From VBOC01 sp035635475 (GTDB taxonomy: Bacteria; Bacteroidota; Ignavibacteria; UBA10030; SZUA-254): a stretch of 64,000 nucleotides of DNA. Location of the stretch: positions 1-64,000 of the forward strand of contig DASQAZ010000134.1 of assembly GCA_035635475.1 (NCBI GenBank). The letters run 5' to 3'. The translations under genes were made by a program, and so were the position numbers. The notes under the pieces are model-generated. The model ran no database searches. It was not told where the DNA came from and worked only from the letters and a program-made list of their open reading frames with translations. The number at the start of each line of letters is the position of its first letter. The stretch's first letter is position 1. Positions 59,929 through 64,000 of the stretch are shown piece by piece.

Positions 59929-61347
59929 ATGAGTAGGCAATTGACCGAATCGGGACAGAATAATGCGAAGTTGCGACCACGGGCCGATGCCGTTCCGGAA
60001 GGTTCAGGGGGAGCCCGCTGGTACCTGTCGAATTTTGAGGCCTTTGAAAAGAGTCTCAACGGCGAAGCCTCCTCCGGCATTCATGCCATCCGCAAGCAGG
60101 CAATCGCGCGCTTCGCGGAATTGGGATTTCCAACGACCCGGGATGAAGAGTGGAAGTACACCGATGTTTCATCGCTCGCGAAGGTGCCGTTTCATATTTT
60201 GCCCGGGGACACCCCGCAGGGCCTCACATCCGGCGAGATAGAGCCGTTTCGATATCAAAATCTGACCCCGAACACCATGGTGTGGGTGAACGGCCGCTTC
60301 TCCCGGGAGCTTTCGACGATCTCCCGCACGTCCATTCCGCAACGCGGGGTGAGGGCGGAAAGCGTTGCCGAGACTCTGGGAAATGACCCGGAATTGCTGA
60401 TCCGGCATTTATCAAAGTATGCGCGGTATGATGATAACGCGTTCACCGCGTTAAGCACGGCTTTTTTCCAGGATGGAGCATTCCTCTCATTTCCGGACGG
60501 AATCGTTCTCGAAGATCCGATTCACCTCCTCTTCGTCTCGACGAAACTCAGCGGGCCCACTGCACTGCATCCGCGGAACCTTATCTTGATAGGCAAGAAC
60601 TGCCAGGTGTCGATTCTGGAAAGCCATCGGAGCCTCACGGAAGACGCCTGCTTCACCAATGCGGTCACCGAGATTCTCCTCGGTGAAAACTCCGTTCTCG
60701 AGTACCATCAGCTGCAGGACGAGCGCGACCAGTCCTTCCATGTGGGAACGACGCACGTTCTCCAGCAGCGCAGCAGCACGTTCACCTCGCACACTATTTC
60801 GCTGGGCGGGGCGCTCGTGCGGAACAATCTTATCGGGGTCCTGGAGGGCGAGGGCGCCGAGTGCACGATGAACGGACTCTACGTCGCCACCGGCAGACAG
60901 CACATCGATAATCATACGGAGATCGACCACGCGATGCCTCATTGCAACAGCCATGAACTCTACAAGGGAATCCTCGCCGGAAGATCGAAAGGGGTGTTCA
61001 ACGGAAAGATCCGAGTTCGCAAAGACGCACAAAAGACCGACGCAAAACAGACAAACAAAAACCTGGTTCTCTCCGACAATGCTTCGGTGGATACTAAACC
61101 GCAGCTTGAGATCTTCGCCAACGACGTGAGATGCACCCACGGCGCCACCATCGGACAACTCGACGAGGAGGCGATTTTTTACCTGCGTTCACGCGGAATC
61201 GGCGAGGGGAAAGCGCGCGATATGCTCATCGATGCCTTCGCGGGGGATGTGATCGACCGGATCAAACTAGAGCCCCTGAGCAAGAGCCTCCACGAAATTA
61301 TTCACCGGCGGCTTGAAGACGAGCGCGCGGCGAAGGAGGCGGCATGA
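59929..61347 (+). CDS. sufD: Fe-S cluster assembly protein SufD
   Basis: A 472-residue SufB-related subunit. The N-terminal helical part ends in TRDEEWKYTDVS, and the C-terminal beta-helix has EGEGAECTMNGLYVATGRQHIDNHT, and CTHGATIGQLDEEAIFYLRSRGI, all SufD hallmarks. Starts 3 bases after sufC and overlaps sufS by 4 bases. Confidence 0.95.
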   Translation: MSRQLTESGQNNAKLRPRADAVPEGSGGARWYLSNFEAFEKSLNGEASSGIHAIRKQAIARFAELGFPTTRDEEWKYTDVSSLAKVPFHILPGDTPQGLTSGEIEPFRYQNLTPNTMVWVNGRFSRELSTISRTSIPQRGVRAESVAETLGNDPELLIRHLSKYARYDDNAFTALSTAFFQDGAFLSFPDGIVLEDPIHLLFVSTKLSGPTALHPRNLILIGKNCQVSILESHRSLTEDACFTNAVTEILLGENSVLEYHQLQDERDQSFHVGTTHVLQQRSSTFTSHTISLGGALVRNNLIGVLEGEGAECTMNGLYVATGRQHIDNHTEIDHAMPHCNSHELYKGILAGRSKGVFNGKIRVRKDAQKTDAKQTNKNLVLSDNASVDTKPQLEIFANDVRCTHGATIGQLDEEAIFYLRSRGIGEGKARDMLIDAFAGDVIDRIKLEPLSKSLHEIIHRRLEDERAAKEAA

Positions 61348-62606
61348 GAACGGTTCACGATACAGCGATCCTCGATGCAGTCGGGAAATCCTTCGACGTA
61401 GGGAAAATCCGGAATGACTTCCCGATCCTGAAGCAGCGGATCAACGGGAAGCCGTTGGTGTACCTCGACAATGCGGCGACGAGCCAGAAGCCGCAAGCCG
61501 TCATCGACGCGATGACCCGATTCTACGTTGAGGAGAATTCGAACATCCACCGCGGAGTTCACACGCTCAGCGATAAAGCGACGCAATCGTACGAGGCGGC
61601 GCGCGTCAAAATTCAGAAATTCATCAATGCGGCCTCTCCGCAGGAAATCATCTTCGTGAGGGGTACGACCGAGGGCGTCAATCTGGTTGCACGTTCGTAC
61701 GGCGCTGTTCATCTCGCAGCCGGCAACGAGGTCATCATCTCCGCGATGGAACATCATTCAAATATTGTTCCGTGGCAGCTCGTGTGCGCCGAACGGGGAG
61801 CGGGCCTGCGAATCATCCCGATGAGCGATGAGGGAGAACTCGACCTGAAGGCCTACGAAAAACTTTTCAGTACCGAGACGCGACTTGTCTCGATCGGCCA
61901 CGTATCGAACGCACTCGGGACGATCAACCCCATAAAAGACATGATCCGCGTGGCGCATAACCAGGGAGTGCCAGTATTGATCGACGGGGCCCAGGCGGTC
62001 CCGCACATGCCGGTGGACGTTCGCGATCTGGATTGCGACTTTTACGTATTTTCGGGGCACAAGATGTTCGGGCCGACGGGAATCGGGATCCTCTATGGGA
62101 AGCGAAAACTGCTCGAAGCGATGCCGCCCTATCAGGGAGGGGGAGACATGATCAAGTCGGTTACATTCGAAAAGACGATCTATAATGATCTTCCGCATAA
62201 GTTTGAAGCCGGGACGCCGAATATTTCAGGCGGCGTCGGACTCGGAGCCGCAGTCGATTATCTCGGGCGGATCGAGGTTGAAGGAGCGATGGCACACGAG
62301 CGCGAGGTCCTGCGCTATGCGACCTCGGCGCTGGCCGGTGTGAGCGGGCTGCGCATGATCGGGACGGCGCGACAGAAGACCGGAGTCGTCTCGTTCGTGC
62401 TTGACGGCATCCACCCTCACGATATCGGAACCATTCTTGATGACGACGGAATTGCGATACGCACCGGACACCATTGCGCTCAGCCGGTTATGCAGCGCTT
62501 TGGAATCCCGGCGACGGCCCGGGCGTCGTTTGCGCTCTATAATACCGTGCAAGAAGTGGATGCGCTCGTCGCGGGAATTCATCACGCCGTGAAGGTGTTT
62601 AGCTAA
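61344..62606 (+). CDS. sufS: Cysteine desulfurase / selenocysteine lyase SufS
   Basis: A 420-residue class II PLP desulfurase. VYLDNAATSQKP, Lys240 in SGHKMFGPTGIG and the persulfide Cys378 in RTGHHCAQP are typical. Class II enzymes need a sulfur-transfer partner; SufU encoded next (1-base overlap) fits this, and no sufE gene is present. Confidence 0.96.
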   Translation: MRTVHDTAILDAVGKSFDVGKIRNDFPILKQRINGKPLVYLDNAATSQKPQAVIDAMTRFYVEENSNIHRGVHTLSDKATQSYEAARVKIQKFINAASPQEIIFVRGTTEGVNLVARSYGAVHLAAGNEVIISAMEHHSNIVPWQLVCAERGAGLRIIPMSDEGELDLKAYEKLFSTETRLVSIGHVSNALGTINPIKDMIRVAHNQGVPVLIDGAQAVPHMPVDVRDLDCDFYVFSGHKMFGPTGIGILYGKRKLLEAMPPYQGGGDMIKSVTFEKTIYNDLPHKFEAGTPNISGGVGLGAAVDYLGRIEVEGAMAHEREVLRYATSALAGVSGLRMIGTARQKTGVVSFVLDGIHPHDIGTILDDDGIAIRTGHHCAQPVMQRFGIPATARASFALYNTVQEVDALVAGIHHAVKVFS

Positions 62607-63058
62607 TGTCCGCCCTGAGAGAGCTCTACCAGGAGGTTATCCTGGATCACAATAAAAGCCCTCGCAATTTCCGAACGATGGCGCACGCCGACCGTAGAGT
62701 GGAAGGGTATAATCCGCTGTGCGGCGACCACTACACAATTTACCTGAAGATCGACGGCGATGTCATCGCGGATGTCAGTTTTGAAGGAAACGGATGCGCA
62801 ATCTCGAAGGCGTCTGCTTCGGTGATGAGCTCCGTCGTGAAGGGGAAATCGAAGGCGGAGGCCGAACTTCTGTTCGAGAAATTCCATCACCTCGTGACCG
62901 GCGAGCCCGATGCCACTGATCACATTGAGAATCTGGGAAAGCTTGCCGCCTTTTCCGGGGTTTCCGAATTTCCGGCACGCGTGAAGTGCGCAACGCTTGC
63001 GTGGCACACGCTCCACGCGGCGCTTGCATCAGAGGAGGCGGTCGTTTCGACCGAGTAG
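62606..63058 (+). CDS. sufU: SufU, zinc-dependent sulfurtransferase for SufS
   Basis: A 150-residue IscU-fold protein. Ligands Cys39, Asp41, Cys64 and Cys128 (NPLCGD, GCAIS, KCATLAW) match the SufU zinc site, and the insertion between the second and third cysteines distinguishes it from IscU. It should accept the persulfide from SufS. Confidence 0.95.
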   Translation: MSALRELYQEVILDHNKSPRNFRTMAHADRRVEGYNPLCGDHYTIYLKIDGDVIADVSFEGNGCAISKASASVMSSVVKGKSKAEAELLFEKFHHLVTGEPDATDHIENLGKLAAFSGVSEFPARVKCATLAWHTLHAALASEEAVVSTE

Positions 63059-63067
63059 AAGAGAACC

Positions 63068-63475
63068 GTGGCGATACCAGAACATGTTGAAAAAGACTTC
63101 AAAATTGCGTATATACGAGAGGAGCAAACAACGAACTCTTCACGGATGGATGAAATCAGTTTGATTGAAAGGAATATCATCGAAGCGCAGGTCATCGAAG
63201 CTCTCCGTACCTGTTTTGACCCGGAGATTCCTGTGAATATTTATGAGCTCGGATTGATTTATCGCGTCGACGTGGACGATGCCGGCGCCGTGAAAATCGC
63301 CATGACGCTCACATCGCCAAGTTGCCCCGCAGCGCAATCTCTCCCGCCTGACGTCGAATCCAAAGTAAAAAGCGTCCAGGGGGTTTCCAGCGCAAAGGTG
63401 GAGGTCGTCTGGGAACCGACGTGGAATCCGTCGATGATGTCTGAGGCTGCGAAACTTGAGCTTGGAATGTTTTAA
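63068..63475 (+). CDS. sufT: SufT, DUF59/MIP18-family protein
   Basis: A protein of 135 residues from GTG 63068, or 109 from ATG 63146. The DUF59 pattern is clear: DPEIPVNIYELGLIY and LTSPSCPAAQ with its conserved cysteine, then WEPTWNPSMMSE. SufT proteins help iron-sulfur cluster maturation. The long N-terminal extension is charged and may be spurious. It lies 10 bases after sufU. Confidence 0.9.
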   Translation: MAIPEHVEKDFKIAYIREEQTTNSSRMDEISLIERNIIEAQVIEALRTCFDPEIPVNIYELGLIYRVDVDDAGAVKIAMTLTSPSCPAAQSLPPDVESKVKSVQGVSSAKVEVVWEPTWNPSMMSEAAKLELGMF

Positions 63476-63498
63476 TCGTTAACAGAAAAAGGAGACCG

Positions 63499-63867
63499 AT
63501 GCCGGAAACGACCACATTAAACAAACCGAAATTGAAAGAGGACATCACCCTGACTGCGAAGGCCGCGGAGCATATTCTCGTAATCAAGAAGGAAAACAAG
63601 ATTCCCGACAGTCACGCATTACGCGTCGGCGTTAAGGGCGGCGGATGCTCGGGCCTGACCTATGTTCTGGGATTTGACGCAGAATCGAAACAGGGTGATA
63701 CGATTCTCGAGATCCAGGGGATTACCGTTTATATCGATCCGAAGAGTCTGTTTTTTCTTTCGGGAACGGAGCTCGACTTTCAGGACGGGTTGAATGGGAA
63801 GGGGTTTGTGTTTAATAACCCGCAGGCAGCGAAGACCTGCGGCTGCGGCAACTCCTTCGGCGTTTGA
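63499..63867 (+). CDS. sufA: A-type Fe-S carrier protein (SufA/ErpA/IscA family)
   Basis: A 122-residue HesB-type carrier with the three ligands Cys50 (GGGCSG) and Cys114 and Cys116 (CGCG). GGAG precedes the ATG. It closes the suf operon, 24 bases after sufT, and should pass clusters from SufBCD to target proteins. Confidence 0.95.
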   Translation: MPETTTLNKPKLKEDITLTAKAAEHILVIKKENKIPDSHALRVGVKGGGCSGLTYVLGFDAESKQGDTILEIQGITVYIDPKSLFFLSGTELDFQDGLNGKGFVFNNPQAAKTCGCGNSFGV

Positions 63868-63935
63868 CCTGCCGCGCGGCGGCCATCCGATCGCGTCCGG
63901 CCTTTGAAATGATTTTTTGATCAGGATGTCCCGGC

Positions 63936-64000
63936 ATGAAAAAGATCATCTTTCTCCTGCTGCTTGCCATTCCTTCTGCAGTCCTTTTCCCCCAGAGCGT
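63936..64000 (+). CDS. Secreted protein, cut by the right window edge
   Basis: From ATG 63936 the visible 21 codons give a typical signal peptide: positive MKK, a hydrophobic core, then PSAVLFPQS. AGGA lies 9 bases upstream. The identity is beyond the window. Confidence 0.7.
   Translation, partial: MKKIIFLLLLAIPSAVLFPQS

Noticed and set aside
63868..63935. Terminator after the suf operon
   Set aside because: The GC-rich segment followed by a T-run does not form a stem of more than about 4 pairs that I can verify by eye.
1..64000. CRISPR arrays, insertion sequences, rRNA, prophage or integrase attachment sites
   Set aside because: I saw no direct repeats with regular spacing, no transposase or integrase, and no RNA gene consensus; base composition looks even throughout.

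Overview
The window is a gene-dense (about 58 protein genes), fairly GC-rich stretch of bacterial chromosome with no rRNA, tRNA, CRISPR array, insertion sequence or phage gene that I can see. Several features point to the Fibrobacteres-Chlorobi-Bacteroidetes group, most likely an Ignavibacteria/Chlorobi relative: a secreted protein ending in a type IX secretion sorting domain (31393-32799), a patatin-Omp85 fusion, a BshA bacillithiol enzyme, and a pterin cassette like that of green sulfur bacteria. This placement is inference. The organism is probably aerobic or microaerobic, because it encodes two oxygen-dependent ring dioxygenases.

Layout. 1-5000: a cut-off DUF1697 gene, then a nucleotide-sugar group (DegT aminotransferase, UDP-glucose dehydrogenase, UDP-glucuronate decarboxylase, DUF2279 protein). 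5100-9800: peroxiredoxin, aquaporin, then 6-pyruvoyltetrahydropterin synthase, GTP cyclohydrolase I, two short-chain dehydrogenases and a ferredoxin-NADP-reductase-like flavoprotein, which together look like a tetrahydrobiopterin pathway. 9800-14300: a small CxxC membrane protein with an O-methyltransferase, an HD protein, two outer-membrane-type proteins and a MoeB-rhodanese fusion. 14270-19168 (minus): alpha/beta hydrolase, membrane M28 peptidase and acyl-CoA-synthetase-like enzyme in one overlapping operon. 19291-28667: glycosyltransferase, then patatin-Omp85, archease, RtcB RNA ligase and an AddA-like helicase-nuclease with tightly joined reading frames. 28965-31382: a hybrid histidine kinase with two receivers. 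31393-38892 (minus): a tyrosine degradation operon led by a HisC-like aminotransferase (then HPPD, FAH-type hydrolase, homogentisate dioxygenase, flavin reductase), followed by two secreted repeat proteins. 39079-47658: a 1164-residue surface protein, Ogt, a solitary adenine DNA methyltransferase, PcrA/UvrD and a DUF2007 protein. 47712-55549: an amino-acid permease, a complete Liv ABC transporter (minus), BshA (minus) and a small zinc-ribbon protein. 55686-63867: a ten-gene SUF iron-sulfur assembly operon (Rrf2 regulator, IscS, an unnamed 101-residue protein, SufB, C, D, S, U, T, A). A secreted protein begins at the right edge.

Regulatory reading. By hand I found about fifteen promoter-like pairs of the form TTGnnn, 16-17 bases, TAnnnT in the gaps between genes. 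Notable ones are a divergent pair sharing one palindromic TTGCAA -35 box (12211-12262), three promoters so close to their start codon that the transcripts should be leaderless or nearly so (10697, 19291, 38892), a promoter whose -35 lies in the loop of the upstream gene's terminator (53861-53896), and an IscR-type operator covering the -10 box of the suf operon (55645-55669).

Most genes belong to known families. The least explained items are the 101-residue SUF-operon protein, the 1164-residue surface protein, the solitary methyltransferase, and the pterin cassette viewed together with the tyrosine operon.
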